Below are positions 44,094 through 55,905 of a DNA stretch of 64,000 nt, one piece after another. A model generated the notes under the pieces. That model saw only the letters and a program-made list of their open reading frames with translations. It had not been told where the DNA came from and did no database searches. The position numbers were made by a program, and so were the translations under genes. Source of the stretch: Locusta migratoria (lineage: Eukaryota; Arthropoda; Insecta; Orthoptera; Acrididae); the NCBI GenBank assembly GCA_026315105.1, contig CM048750.1, positions 265,165,151-265,229,150 of the forward strand, written 5' to 3'. How positions within the stretch are numbered: position 1 is the first letter of the stretch; each line of letters opens with the position of its first letter.

Positions 44094-45031
44094 CTACATC
44101 TACAAGGATACTGTGCAAGTAACATTGAAGTGCATGGCAGAGGGTTCAGTGAACCACTTTTATAATATCTCGATAGTTCCTTACTCTAAAATCTGGCGGA
44201 AAAAAGGAACACCTAGATCTTTCCGTTTTGGATCTGATTTCTCTTATTTTAGTATGATGACCATGTCTTCGTATGTAGGTGGGTGCTAACAATTTATGAT
44301 CGCATTCTGAGGAGAAAGCTGGTGAAAGAAATTTCGGAAGTAGAGTTCGCCGCAACAAATATCGCCGTTCTTTTAACGATTTCCACCCCAACTCGTGACA
44401 CTCTCTTCCTTATATCGCGATAATACAAAATGAGCTGCCCTTCTCTGAATTTTCACTAAATCTTCCGTCAGTCCCAGCTGATGTTGTTCAAATGTTTGTA
44501 AACCTATCGGACCAAACTGCGTGGTCATCAGTCCGAAGCTTACAAACTACTTAAACCTAGGTAAACTAACCTAAGGACAACACACACACCCATGCCCCAG
44601 GGAGGACCCGAACCTCCGCGGCGAGCAACCGCGCGCTCCGCAGCGAGACGCCTTAGACCGCTCGGCTACTCCACCGCGGCAGTCCCACCTGATGTCGATC
44701 TCACAATGCGCAGCAATACTCCTAAATATGACGTACAAGTGTAGTGTAGGCAGTTTCTTTAATAAAACTTGTTCTGTCAATGAAACGTAGTCTTTAGTTC
44801 GCCTTTCCTATAATATTTTCTGTGTGTTCTTTCCGATTTAAGTTCTTCGTGATTGTTACTTCTACGTATTTGGTTGAATTTACGGCCTGTAGGTTTGATT
44901 TATTTATCACGAAACTGAAGTTTAACGGATTTCTTTTAAGAATCGTATGGATGGCCTCACATTTATCATTATTAAGGATCAATTGCCAATTCTTACACCA
45001 CGTTAATATCTTATGTAAATCACTTTGCAGT
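44094..45031 (-). pseudogene. LINE-A-related copy, split by a SINE
   Basis: Minus-strand landmarks: LNNDKCEAIHTILKRNPLNF, VNSTKYVEVTITKNLNRKEH, and toward the 3' end MGWKSLKERRYLLR. The 3' hairpin GGTTCACTGAACC is kept with a changed loop. Stops and indels throughout. Confidence 0.8.
44484..44679 (-). repeat. S-family SINE in LINE-A, 15-bp target duplication
   Basis: CAGTCCCAGCTGATG (44469-44483) and CAGTCCCACCTGATG (44680-44694). The tail hairpin is CGGAC/GTCCG, a compensatory variant of GGGAC/GTCCC. Confidence 0.9.
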
Positions 45032-45044
45032 CAAGCACGATTAC

Positions 45045-47130
45045 TGCCTTGTTTTCTACTGCTCTTAAATAACTTATTTCGTGGTGGATTTGTAAGGGTA
45101 TTTGATAACTGTTCCCCCAAGAAATTAGTTAAACAAAATTGTAGGAAACCATGGCTTACGAAAGGAATAAAAATATCTTTTAACCGAAGATGGGAACTAT
45201 ATCTATCCGCAAGAAAGAGTAATAACCCAGAAACAATAAAATATTATAAAAACTACTGTGCTACATTAAGAAAAGTTATAAAAAATATCAATAAGCATGT
45301 GCATCATGTCTGAGATTAGTTCCTCTGATAATAAAATTAAAACAATTTGGAATATTATTAAAAGGGAGACAGGGCAACCAAGAGCAGAGGAAGAGGGTAT
45401 TACCATCAAAACAAATGAATACCTTATTAACAAAAAGTCAGAAGTTGAAAACATTTTTAATGATTACTTTTTAAATGTTGTAGAGAAAATAGGATCTAAA
45501 TGTCCATTATAGAGAGCAAGGCAGTTAATGGAAGAGGCCATACCCATACAATTTAATACAATTGAAATTCCACCGACCTCTCCTTCAGAAATTAGGAAAA
45601 TAATAAACTCTCTCAAGAGTAAAAGCTCGCATGGAATTGATGGCATTTCCAACAGGGTATTAAAAGCTTGTTCCCAAGAGATAAGTAAGATTCTTAGCCA
45701 TACATGTAACAGCTCTTTAAAGCAGGGTATTTTGCCAGATAGACTGAAGTATGCTATCATTAATCCTTCGCACAAAAAAGGGGATACGTCTGAAGTCAAC
45801 AACTACCGTCCCATCCCACTTCTGACAGCTTTATCCAAAAAAAAATTAAAAAGTTATATATTATCACGTAGCGTCACATATTAGTAAAAATAAAATTCTA
45901 ACAAAATGTAAGATTGGTTTTCAAAATAGCTTTTCAACATAAAATACTACATATACCTTCACTGATGTCATGAAGTGCTTTCAATAACCGGACATTACTC
46001 GTTGGGATTTTTTGTGATTTCACAAAGGCGTATGAGATTCTTCTAGATAAGCTTAAGTATTGTGGTATGAGAGGGACAGTGCGCAAATGGTTTAAATCAT
46101 ACTTAACTGGAAGAGTGCAGAAAGTTGAAATAAGCAGTTCACATGATGTATATGAAACAATTAAATCCTCTACCTGGGGAGTTATCAAAAATGGGGTCCC
46201 ACAAGGTTCGTTCTTGGGTCCCTTGCTGCTCTTAATCTATATTAATGACTTGCCCTTCTCCATTCACGAAGATGCTAAGCTAGTACTTTTTGCTGATGAT
46301 AAAAGTATAGCTATAGCACTTGAAAAACAGGAATTAACTGATGAAATTGTAAATGATATCTTTCAGAAAGTTATTAAGTGGTTCTCTACAAATGGACTCT
46401 CATTAAACTTTGATAAAACCCACTATATACAGTTTCATACAGTAAATGTCATGACACCATTAATAAATTTAGACTTTGAACATAAATCTGTAGCTAAGGT
46501 ACAATATTTTAGGTGTTTGCATTGGCGAGGGATTGAATTGGAAGAAACACATTGAAGATCTCCTGAAACGTTTGAGTTCAGCTACGTTTGCTATCAGCGT
46601 CAATGCTAAACTTGGTAATATACATCTCAGTAAATAATTACTATGCTATTTTCATTCACTGCTTACATATCGGATCATATTCTGGGGCAATTCAACATTG
46701 AGTAAAAAAATATTCATTGCACAAAAGCACGTAATCAGAATAACTGCTGGAGCCCATCCAAAATCATCCTGCAGACATTTATTAATGGATCTAGGAATCT
46801 TGACTGTAGTTTGACAATATATATATTCACTCATGAAATTTGTTATTAACAATCCGACCCAATTCAAAAGTAGCAGCAGTGTGCATAGTTACAACACTAG
46901 GAAAAAGGGTGATATTCACTATTCAAGGTTAAATCTAACTTTGGCACAGAAAGGAGTGATTTATGCTGCCACAAAAGTCTTCGGTCACTTACCAAGTAGC
47001 ATCAAAAGTCTGATAGATACCCAACTAGCATTTAAAAAGAAATTAATATCTGAATGGCAACTCCTTCTACAATGTAGATAAATTTTTAGATGAAACTTAT
47101 CGTAAGTTACATTTATGGTAGAGAAAGTCA
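45045..47130 (+). pseudogene. LINE-B copy 1: ORF2 from linker to C-terminus
   Basis: The longest LINE remnant here. In order: KPWLTKGIKISFNRRWELYL; IWNIIKRETGQPRAEEEGIT; IPPTSPSEIRKIINSLKSKS with SHGIDGISNRVLK; NYRPIPLLTALSK; GVPQGSFLGPLLLLIYINDL; LVLFADDKSIAIALEKQ with the catalytic F-A-D-D; WFSTNGLSLNFDKTHYIQF; and the C-terminus VHSYNTRKKGDIHYSRL to HLPSSIKSLIDTQLAFKK. Five frames are needed. A Jockey/CR1-related non-LTR element, different from LINE-A. It starts directly against LINE-A sequence at 45.03 kb. Confidence 0.9.
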
Positions 47131-47349
47131 TTATAATCAGGTTTTGTATTGAAGGGCACCACACAACCAAAGACTTTTCGCCACAAGAAAACTTATCTGC
47201 ATAAAAGAAAAATGTGACACTTGTGTGGACGTGAACAGCCGTCTGATGATGAAGCGAAAGGTTTGAAACTGGTAACAGTGCTATTTAGTTGATAAATAGC
47301 ATAAACAAAAGTGGTTCGTTTCTGTCTTCTTTATTACAAGAATCACCCT
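47131..47349. other. Short spacer with PLE-type end motif
   Basis: GTCTGATGATGAAGCGAAAG, then TTTGAAACTGGTAACAGTGC, at 47228-47285. No coding sequence. Confidence 0.4.
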
Positions 47350-47442
47350 GTATAAAATAAGAGAAATCAGATCGAAAACTGGGAGATTTAGATGTTCATT
47401 TTTCCCGTGCGCTATTATGTAGGTTTAGATGTAGACGTCAAG
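47350..47442 (+). repeat. LINE-A 3' stub
   Basis: Has the AAATAAGAGAAATCAGATCG, CCCGTGCGCTATTATG and GATGTAGACG landmarks of the LINE-A 3' region, heavily truncated. Confidence 0.6.
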
Positions 47443-47576
47443 GAATCGTCAGTTTAATATTGGAGGAAATTGTGAGAGGGTGGGGGTAAGAACTGGCAGA
47501 GGGAGAGCAAGAGAATTATGCAGTGAATGGGTTCAAAGGATGTGGGTTGCCGTTCTTATTAAGAGACTAGCTGTAA

Positions 47577-48403
47577 ACCCGGCGTTCCCCGGGTGTTTAT
47601 TTATCCTACGCTCTCGTAGTCCACACCCCCTTCCCCCTGTCTCTGCATCCACCTCTTTCTCTCCCATCTTCCTGTTCGCTTCCACCTTTCCCTCTCTTGG
47701 TAAAGTTTTCTGCAAGGTACCCTCTGTCATGTACCATACAAACATTTATGTACCCCGTGATCTTCCTCTTGGTTTAACGGTCATGTAAGAGAAATTCATA
47801 AAGATTGGTGCAAAACTATGCATTTTTTAAAACTCCGTAAGTTAAGTACCCTCCACCATGCACCGAACGAAATTTTATAGTGACATTCCTCTTGTTTTTA
47901 AGGTATCAATATTGGAACAAAACTATAGATTTCTATGCAATAGAAACGCAGGGTCACATTGAAAAACGCACTTTGTTGTTCTCAAACATTCCAGCTTTAT
48001 TTCATACAAACATAGTTCTGAGAAACAAAAAGGACCTCTGAAATCGGTCGAGCCGTTCTCAATTTATGGCGTGACCAGTGACCAAGGTATTTAGAGATCC
48101 ATTTATATGCTACAAAGTATTCTCCCCATGCACCGTATGAAACATGATGTAGACGGTGACCTTCCTTTTGTTTTTGAAGGTCAAGTGTGAAATTTCGTGC
48201 AGATCGCAATGAACCTGTAGATTTCGTGAGTCTGTAGGAGACGTATACTCCAGCATGCACCTATCACAAAATACCGTCTTAGCTCACCTTTTCTACCAAT
48301 AAATTACATTCCTGCCAAATTTCAGCTTCATAGGTGAAGTAGTTTTCGAGATTTCCTGTGTACTCAGTGAGTGAGTGTCCTTTCGTTTTTATATAGATAA
48401 AGA
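47577..48403 (-). mobile_element. Helitron-like non-autonomous element (827 bp)
   Basis: On the minus strand the 5' end is A|TCTTTATCTATATAAAAAC. The 3' end is the hairpin CCCGGGGAACGCCGGG, then TTTACAGCTAG|T. TC start, 3' hairpin about 11 bases before CTAG, and A/T target are all as expected for Helitrons. Internal degenerate units share GTGCATGG..GAG and AAGGTCACCG. No protein. Confidence 0.7.
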
Positions 48404-49039
48404 TTAAGAAAACAAAATGCTTAATTTTGGAATTAAGGTAGACTTGCAAACATAAATAGTAACATGTAAATCTGTAATGCTAACTTTATACGATACAAGG
48501 TCATACTTGATTGCGACAGTTTTACAGCATTTACAGCGAAACTGTTGTGAGCGCTAGACTTCATCATTTTGTGGGGGAGCTCAGTTACAAAAGGTTCATA
48601 AACGTGCGAAATTACATGAAAACTTTGTTGCAGGTCCGTAACTACTCCTATTTTCCAATAATTGACGCATAAATCTGGGTATTCTGACACAGTGGCCATT
48701 CATTATTTACGACGTCATATTTCCTCAGCTATAGGTCGTGCTCTTTTGTTTTTGGGTCAGAAACCTTCGTGAGCGTTCGGCGAAAAGTTTACCAAAGATT
48801 CATTGCTATCGAATGAATGGTTTATGAACACACAGAGGACATAATATTAAGATGCTTGTAGGGGTGTAGAGAGTCGGATCAAACGAGTCAGCGATCTGAA
48901 TACCAACGATGACATCATCAAAGTGCGAACCCTAATTGTACTTGCACTGTTTGAATTTATTTATTGAATTAATTTCGTATATTTTCTGTAAATGCGCCTT
49001 ATTGCCTAAGAAAATTTCTCACACACTAACCTTGAATTA
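48404..49039. other. Unassigned, with Helitron-like motif
   Basis: ACGACGTCATATTTCCTCAGC at 48709-48730 matches the dispersed GACGTCATATCTCCTGAAC motif. No gene. Confidence 0.4.
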
Positions 49040-49660
49040 CGAAGAAAATGGGAGAGTCCGCAGGATCCCTTGTCAGTGTCAACAGGCGGTGTGGAGCATG
49101 TCAGACGCGTGCTATGGGACTCGCAGCCGTGGAGTATGGGTCCAGGGCGCTAGACGGAAGTGGTGAGCGGCGGAGGCGGAGGGTCCGAGTCGGCGCGTGT
49201 GGCGGCCGGGCCGGGCAGAGGTCAGCTGCGGACTGCTGATGCGGACGTCCTCGCGCTGGCTCTGGCCGCTCATCAGCCGCGCTCATCACAGCCGCCTCGA
49301 CAAACCCCACAGCGCTACGCTCGCCCACCGCTACGCTGCCCGCCCACCGACAGGGCGCCACCAGCCCAGCTCACCGACTAACTCTACTCACCCTTACTCA
49401 CTGACTTCAAGTCTTAGTCATCGTTATGTTCAGTCCAGAAGCAGGCTTTCGTACCCTGCCTCTCCAAACTGTCATGTCTTCTGCCATCTCGTTCAACTCC
49501 GCGACTTGCTGAACTGAACGAGGGAGTCTTAACCTCTCGAGGTACGATCCAGTTCACAGCCAGGGCCGGCTTTAGGATGGTACGACCCGGGCGGTCGCCC
49601 AGGGCGCCAGGACCCAAGGGTGCCAAAGTATATATGATCAATCCTCAGCGCAACCGCCTT
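49040..49660. other. CpG-island-like segment
   Basis: Strongest CpG density of the window (about 49080-49380), including GAGCGGCGGAGGCGGAGGG and CGGCCGGGCCGGGCAG. Overlapping ORFs on both strands lack homology. CAGGGCCGGCTTTAGGATGG at 49561 resembles the end of some hAT elements, but no partner end was found. Confidence 0.4.
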
Positions 49661-49892
49661 CTTGGCGTGCGACTGGCCAGCGATGGCAGCTACGGTGCTC
49701 GCTTAGCGCGCCCGCCGTCCTCCGGACTAAATTTAATACGGGTTGTTGCGCAAGCTATTTCTGACATACACAACGCAAAGAAAAGTTTATTACTCACCTG
49801 TATGACGCAAGGAGGTGCTGGAACTGCCTCCCTTCGTTTTTGAAATATTTCTGACAGCTACTAAGGAAGTTGATCATTACACTCTGAAGTTC

Positions 49893-50085
49893 AAATGAAT
49901 GTTTGTAAAGTCTATGGGACTTAACTACGGGGTTATCAGTCCCTAAACTTACAAACTACTTATGAACTACTTACAAACTAGGACGGCACAAATATCCATG
50001 CCCGAGGGGGGATTCGAACCCCCGACCGTAGTGGCCGTGAATACCGTGACTGGAGCGCCTTAGTCTCCTCGGCCACCGCGGTCGG
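49893..50085 (-). repeat. S1 SINE, 13-bp target duplication
   Basis: Perfect flanks CACTCTGAAGTTC (49880-49892 and 50086-50098). Confidence 0.95.
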
Positions 50086-50098
50086 CACTCTGAAGTTC

Positions 50099-51654
50099 CT
50101 GAGTTATGCTACTGGTAGGGAGGGAGCAGCTATGGAGGGTGTATCCCATTTGTAATGAGTGCAAGTCTTGTTGTCATACATATTTGGTGGCACAAACATA
50201 ATTCAATGATTAAAGTATTTTACATAACGGCCCAAATCATTAATTTACAATGATTTAGTAAACAAGTAACAGCAATTTAAACCCAAAACAACTAATAAAT
50301 TCACTAAAAATACACACAAATCTCTTAAATACAGAGCAACAATGGCTCTCCAGTGTGAAGCATTAATCCCAACATAGATCACTTTTCTGAACTTTTTTGT
50401 AAAAAAAAATTCGTTGACAACAAGTTTGGAACCAATTCGCCGTTAGGGTCAAAATAACAGCCAGTTGCTCTATTAAGAATTCTTGAGACCAAAAGCACTT
50501 AACAGAAAATTTCTTTAAAAAACCCTGAAAACAGCTGAAATTCCAATAATGGATAATAAAAGAATAATGTTGGCTGATAAATTTTACAGCACGAAGGAAT
50601 TAAGGTAGTATAACTTTCCTAAGACAGAGAACAGGTAATTACAAATAAAAATAAATAAACCATTTGAACACGTACGACTTAGATGCAAGGCGTGGCTACG
50701 AGACACAGCCGGCGACTACCGAACAACAGGCCCAGCTAACAGGCGGTAAGGAGGAACACTGAATATTAAGTTAAGCAACGATTAAAACAAACTGGGATTT
50801 AGCAATGCACAATCTCAGTTAACTGCCAGTAGCAATTAACACGTATCATAAGAATGATTCACACACCGTAGCACTACCGCCAACATATAGAGCATGGATT
50901 ACCTTACGTAATTAAGTTGTGTACTACGGTTTAAGGCCCAGAACGAACATACAAAACAGATAACCATAGTTGGCTTGTGCGTAACATCACGCGCCATTGA
51001 TAGTACAATGGGTTATTTAATAATAATAAGCTTTCAACATGACAAGCGAAGCCACCTTACAAGTACATATATATCAACTATCACAGAAAATTACTTGACT
51101 TTAGCCATTTCTGTGGTTCAACAGGTTTGGCAACGAACAATAACAAGACAGGCAGCCCACGCCGTCACAGACAATATGGGGCTCCGCACTATGGCCTTAC
51201 TAAAACTCAAAGTACACAACACGAAATATTAGTAAGATACATCACTGCTGAACAAGATAAATAACATATGCAACTTGTGATAGCAAATACTCTTAGGATA
51301 AGAATTACACAAATCAAGTTCAGTGTGAACCACAAGATATAAGGAACCGCAATTTGACCAGGGAGAACTTCATAACAGTACTCCAATTCCATGGGCAAGA
51401 TACCTAAGCCTCAAGAGATACATAAGATATCTGATGTTTAGGCAGACAAGTGCAGGCCATCTCGCTCAAAATTCCAATCACAAGCAATCCCGGCCGCCCA
51501 CACTGCCACCGACAGCCTCGGCCCAAGCGCTGCCACTGCCTTTCCAGGATCGGTGTTCCTCCTTCCGGCACCACATGTCAACAACTTCTCACACAGCCGC
51601 CGCCCGCCCCGCGTCCGGATGGGCGCGCCCTCTATCCTAGTTGCACAGCCAGGA
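50099..51654. other. Unassigned, AT-rich then GC-rich
   Basis: No recognised coding sequence. 51470-51650 is GC-rich with CCGCCGCCCGCCCCGCG-type sequence. ORFs of 60-92 codons are present but without similarity. Confidence 0.5.
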
Positions 51655-51665
51655 AGCCCTCTAGT

Positions 51666-51856
51666 TCAAAAAATGTTCAAATGTTTGTACAGCTTATGGG
51701 ACTTAGCTACGGGGTCATCAGTCAATAAACTTACAAACTACTTATCAACTAGGTTATCCTAAGGACGGCACAAATATTCATGCCCGAGGGGGGATTCGAA
51801 CCCCCGACGGTAGTGGCCGCGCAGATCGTGACTGAAGCGCCTCAGTCCCCTCGGCC
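51666..51856 (-). repeat. S1 SINE, slightly 5'-truncated, 11-bp target duplication
   Basis: AGCCCTCTAGT at 51655-51665 and 51857-51867. The copy stops at CTCGGCC, lacking about a dozen 5' bases. Confidence 0.9.
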
Positions 51857-51924
51857 AGCCCTCTAGTGCGGGAAGGAAGTTACCGGAGGAGACGCGGAAA
51901 AACAAACCATGCAAGCCGTGACAC

Positions 51925-52430
51925 GGCTCAGTTCCCTCTCAGGAATTGCAGTGATTTCATGTCGAATGTTTGTTTTTAGTGCATCTGAAATGTGGGGATT
52001 TGATTTGTACACTCTCTCTTTTAATGCTCCCCAAAGATAAAAATTGCACGGAGTTATATCGGGAGAACGAGGGTGTCAAATGTTCTTAGTGGTGCCGGCC
52101 GCGGTGGCCGAGGGGACTGAGGCGCTCCAGTCACGGTCTGCACGGCTACTACGGTCGGGGGTTCGAATCCCCCCTCGGGCATGGATATTTGTGCCGTTCT
52201 TAGTATAAGCTAGTTCATAAGTAGTTTGTAGGTTTAGGGACTGATGACCCCGTAGTTAAGTCCCATAAGCTCTACAAAGATTTGAACATTTGATTTTGTT
52301 CTTAGTGGTAATTCTTTCACCGAACACATTACCAATTTCCCGTAATGATAAGTTCGCTGTATGTGCCCTCGCAGTATTGCTGAAACGTCGCGAAAGCACG
52401 TTCTCTCTCAGTTAATTGGGGAAAAAAGGC
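51925..52430 (-). pseudogene. Mariner-type transposase C-terminus, minus-strand copy
   Basis: Excluding the SINE, the minus strand reads AHTANLSLREIGNVFGERI, TTKNI, a stop (TGA for TGG), HPRSPDITPCNFYLWGALKE and VYKSNPHISDALKTNIRHEI. PCNFYLW stands where PCDFYLW is expected, so the third catalytic Asp is changed to Asn. The second Asp block upstream (FQQDG) is scrambled. Confidence 0.85.
52094..52296 (+). repeat. S1 SINE in mariner remnant, 13-bp target duplication
   Basis: Perfect flanks TGTTCTTAGTGGT (52081-52093 and 52297-52309). It interrupts the codon region between TTKNI and the upstream HTANLS block. Confidence 0.95.
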
Positions 52431-52549
52431 TGCAATATTATTTCAACATACCAGTCACTATAAACTGTTTCCTGAAAACATATAGGGCCTATTATTCTCT
52501 CGTCGATAACAGCGCACCACACTCCTGTTATTTGATTGTGCAGGGGCTG

Positions 52550-52695
52550 CTCCTGAACTCCCGATTTAATCCCGTGCGATTTTTATCTGTGGAGAGCATT
52601 AAAAGAGAAAGTGTACAAATCAAATCCCCACATTTCAGATGCACTAAAAACAAACATTCGACATGAAATCACTGCAATTGCTGAGAGGGAACTCA
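52550..52695 (+). pseudogene. Mariner-type transposase C-terminus, plus-strand copy
   Basis: Reads PDLIPCDFYLWRALKEKVY, KSNPHISDALKTNIRHEITA and IAERELS. Same protein as the minus-strand copy but with the catalytic Asp kept. The two copies point away from each other, forming an inverted repeat with arms of about 145 bp. Confidence 0.85.
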
Positions 52696-52699
52696 GCCG

Positions 52700-52860
52700 G
52701 CATACAGTGGCAATGGTGGGGATGTCGGCAGTGTACAGTGAGTACAGAAAAGGCCCCAGGACAGAGACCTGTGGTACTCCATCACGGATTCGGCTCGCAG
52801 TGGACAGCCCATCCTCAGACCGCACATGAAACTTCCGGTCTTCTAAGCAGGAGCAGATGA
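52700..52860 (-). pseudogene. LINE RT fragment
   Basis: Minus strand SRIRDGVPQVSVLGPFLYSL and YTADIPTI, the VPQGSVLGPLLY motif of Jockey-type reverse transcriptase. About 50 codons only, directly adjoining the mariner fragment. Confidence 0.75.
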
Positions 52861-53269
52861 AATGGACAAGAATCAGCTACACGTATATGCACTTCCCTTT
52901 AAGTTGAAACACGTTTACCAAAATATATGTCTATAAAAATGGATGCCTGCATATATGAATGTATGTTCGCTGTAGATTCCAAGACAGTTGAAACAGTTTT
53001 GATGAAATCTTCAAGGAAATCTTCAGATTAATTAGCAGGGGCTCCTCTGAAGCCTCGGTGAGATAGGATCAATATATTTATTACTATATACGTAAATGTT
53101 TATCTCTGGCTCTTGTAACTACAGTTGCCTCCCTAGCGGAGAAAGATCCAATCGTTTATACCCTGTGTTTCTTCCGTAACTGCAATGTTGCCGCTTGGAG
53201 CGCTAGCGTTGCTTTCGTGACTGTGTTGATCAACCTCCTCAGTGTTGATCAGTGATCTCTGTATAACCT
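52861..53269. other. Unassigned sequence
   Basis: No ORF or repeat that I can name. Confidence 0.5.
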
Positions 53270-54569
53270 GGATGTATAACTGTCCCCCATAAACTCAAAA
53301 CTACTTAACAGATTTTCATATCGTTTTCAGCAATTGACAGTGTGATTCATGAAAAAGGTTTAAATGTATAATTCATTAAGGTGCATGGTATGGGTGAGAG
53401 TTGCGAACAAAAATACGTGAAATAGAGCAATAAATACTCGAAGTAAAAGCTTTATATTCTGTGACTTACGATCGTGACCAAGGTGGTTAAAATAAAGGTA
53501 GATGTCGTTGCCGCGTTGGTGAGCTGTGGAATGCAATTCCTCCATTAAAAGTACGCGTTAAGTTGACCCTCTTACTGTTAATGCATTGAATCGACCGGCA
53601 GTGTAAAGTATGTGCCTTCAAACAACATATTTTCTTGAACAAATAATAATAAATACTCATCAAAAGATATTTGAAAAATAGTTTTAATGGTAATTTTCAA
53701 GCTATTAACACGTTATACATCACGGCAAAACCGCCGGAGGTATTATTTCTGTTTTAAGTGACGTAAAACTTCGGCTGTACAATACGAAATCTTCTCCAAG
53801 ACTCAGCAATACGGGCTGCAGGCTTCACTTTTTCAGCACAAGGGCGTCTCCTTGTAGTATCTTTACCGTACATGTAAAAATACACTAATTGTTTCATAAT
53901 ACGATACTGGCGTGTTTCGTCATTCAGATTTAATAACGGTTAAGACATGCCATCGTGTAAGATAGACATAAAATACCTAAGTTTTTCATATGCCAAAAGA
54001 CGGCGTTTTAGTGGAAAGAACGGAAGTTATGAATAGACGGAATTTCATTTATCGTTGGTCCGCGAGCGACACGCTTAGCAAAAACTTCTAGAGTCGCCTG
54101 TGGAACATCGCATACATCACATACTATCCGTATGAAACCGTAGCGAGATCCTAGTCCAAAATACATATAAAAATGTATGCTTGTTCGCATTTTATGCACT
54201 GTCGTATAGCTCTCGGACTGAGATGCAACTTTATCACCATACTGCTTGCACTTTCTCGAGGGTTACAGGCATAATTATAGCACTGTAGGCACGTAATTCA
54301 GGAGATAGTTAACCCTCCAGCAGGCGCGGCGATTCTCGTAAGACGAGCTGGCGCGCGGCGCACTTTGTACACATGTAGTCCAAAGCTGTCAGTATGCTAC
54401 CAAGAGAAAGATGTATGAGCCAAGTCGTACTTTAATTTTAGTTTATTTAAACAGCAATACAATAACGTTATATTACATCGCTAATTTACTGTTTGATTAA
54501 ACAAATAAGAAAACTTTCGTATCATTTTATTGCCGTAGCTGACACAGGAATAGATTCCAACACTTTGCG

Positions 54570-55905
54570 TTATATTATTCTGAAAACTAAATAGGAGTGA
54601 GTAGCCCTACATTTCACAGGTAAATTTTTTTGTGGAATCTCTCGTTTGTCTTTTCTCAACGTCCCGATGCACGTTGGTCGATTTTTAAATAGAGAGTTGC
54701 CTAAAATATAGCTAGTGTACGTCACGTTTCTTCCCGAGCTTTCAGTGTGAGTAATAAGTGTTCCCACAATATCACAGGGAGAATCAGAAACATCATATGG
54801 TATTTTAGGTTGTTTTCCACAATATAAAAAAATGTTCAAATGTTTGTAAAGCTTATGTGACTTAACTTACGGGGTCATCAGTCCCTAAACTTACAAACTA
54901 CTTATGAACTACTTACGAACTAGGACGGCACAAATATCCATGCCCGAGGGGGGATTCGAACCCCCGACCGTAGTGGCCGTGCAGACCGTGACTGGAGCGC
55001 CTCAGTCCCCTCGGCCACCGCGGCCGGCACATTTGAACATTTTAGTATTTTAGCATCTACTAAAACAAAATTTTTTTTTTCGTACTTCGCTGGTTTGTTT
55101 GGAATACTGAACAAAAGAACAGCGACCCCAGAGAGCTTGAAACGTTTCATCTACTGTCACAGATTGTCCTAAACTGTAAACACAAAGTCATCCAATATTT
55201 GTGTTATTGCAGTAAGCTCATCATTTACTCTTCTTTCTTTTCTTGTACTCTTATTGTAAAAACGGATACATCATAAAAAAGGAACGGAAGTCTTCTGCAG
55301 GTCATCACAGTTATCGTAATCTCCATACCAGTACCATCTGCTGCCCACAGTTCAATCACATTTGTGTGGTTCGCTTTCTGAGTGCCAAATGAGATATAGC
55401 AACCCCACAAAGCCACTATTTCACACCTGCACTTCCCTTAGCGTCCCTGTCTCTGAAATATTGTATACATCATTTTTTAGATTGAATATATAAGTTCGTC
55501 AATTTTACAGTTTCATTAATTACTTCCAGGGTAAGTATTGTACTTAAGCCTCTTTTTCACTTGCGACCCCTCTGGCAACACGTGTAGGCCCAGGAATATT
55601 TTCACAATATTCTATTTTTTTCCTTGTCACATTAGGACACATTTTATTCCGTTTACAAGTTTTGTTCCTCCCAATATAAATACCAGTGGAGAGTAGCTCT
55701 GCAGTTATAATCTGAATCGTGGCCTTTATCAGAATCTGAATAGTAGCCATTTGGTGTTCCTCTTCTTCCTCAGAGTCGTCATCGTTATCAATGTCTGGTA
55801 CAGTGTTGAAATCAGGATCCTAGTTGAGTAGCCAATCACGCATGTTCTCTATCAACTTGGATCTCGCCCTGCACACTGCACAGTAATATCTCCACTTCTT
55901 ACGTG
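54570..55905 (-). pseudogene. piggyBac transposase, inactivated
   Basis: DDE transposase that excises precisely at TTAA. From the N-terminal side: MRDWLLN; NDDDSEEEEEHQMA acidic stretch; YIGRNKTCKRNKMCPNVTR (frame with GIYIGRNK); PGPTRVARGVAS; FGTQKANHTNVIELWAADGT with GMEI; VTVDETFQALWGRCSF with the first catalytic Asp; IPNKPAKYEKKNFVLVDAK; then after the SINE YCGKQPKIPYDVSDSPCDIV and ESSGRNVTYTSYILGNSLF. The last block normally contains FDNW between VT and YTS. Those residues, including the second catalytic Asp, are deleted. Frameshifts and a SINE complete the loss. Confidence 0.9.
54835..55027 (-). repeat. S1 SINE inside the piggyBac transposase
   Basis: Consensus-like copy between the VDAKILK and FLYCGKQPK codons. 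The target duplication is not clear by eye because the flanks are A/T-rich. Confidence 0.9.

Noticed and set aside
49561..49640. hAT element starting CAGGGCCGGC
   Set aside because: Only one end found; no inverted partner or 8-bp duplication could be located.
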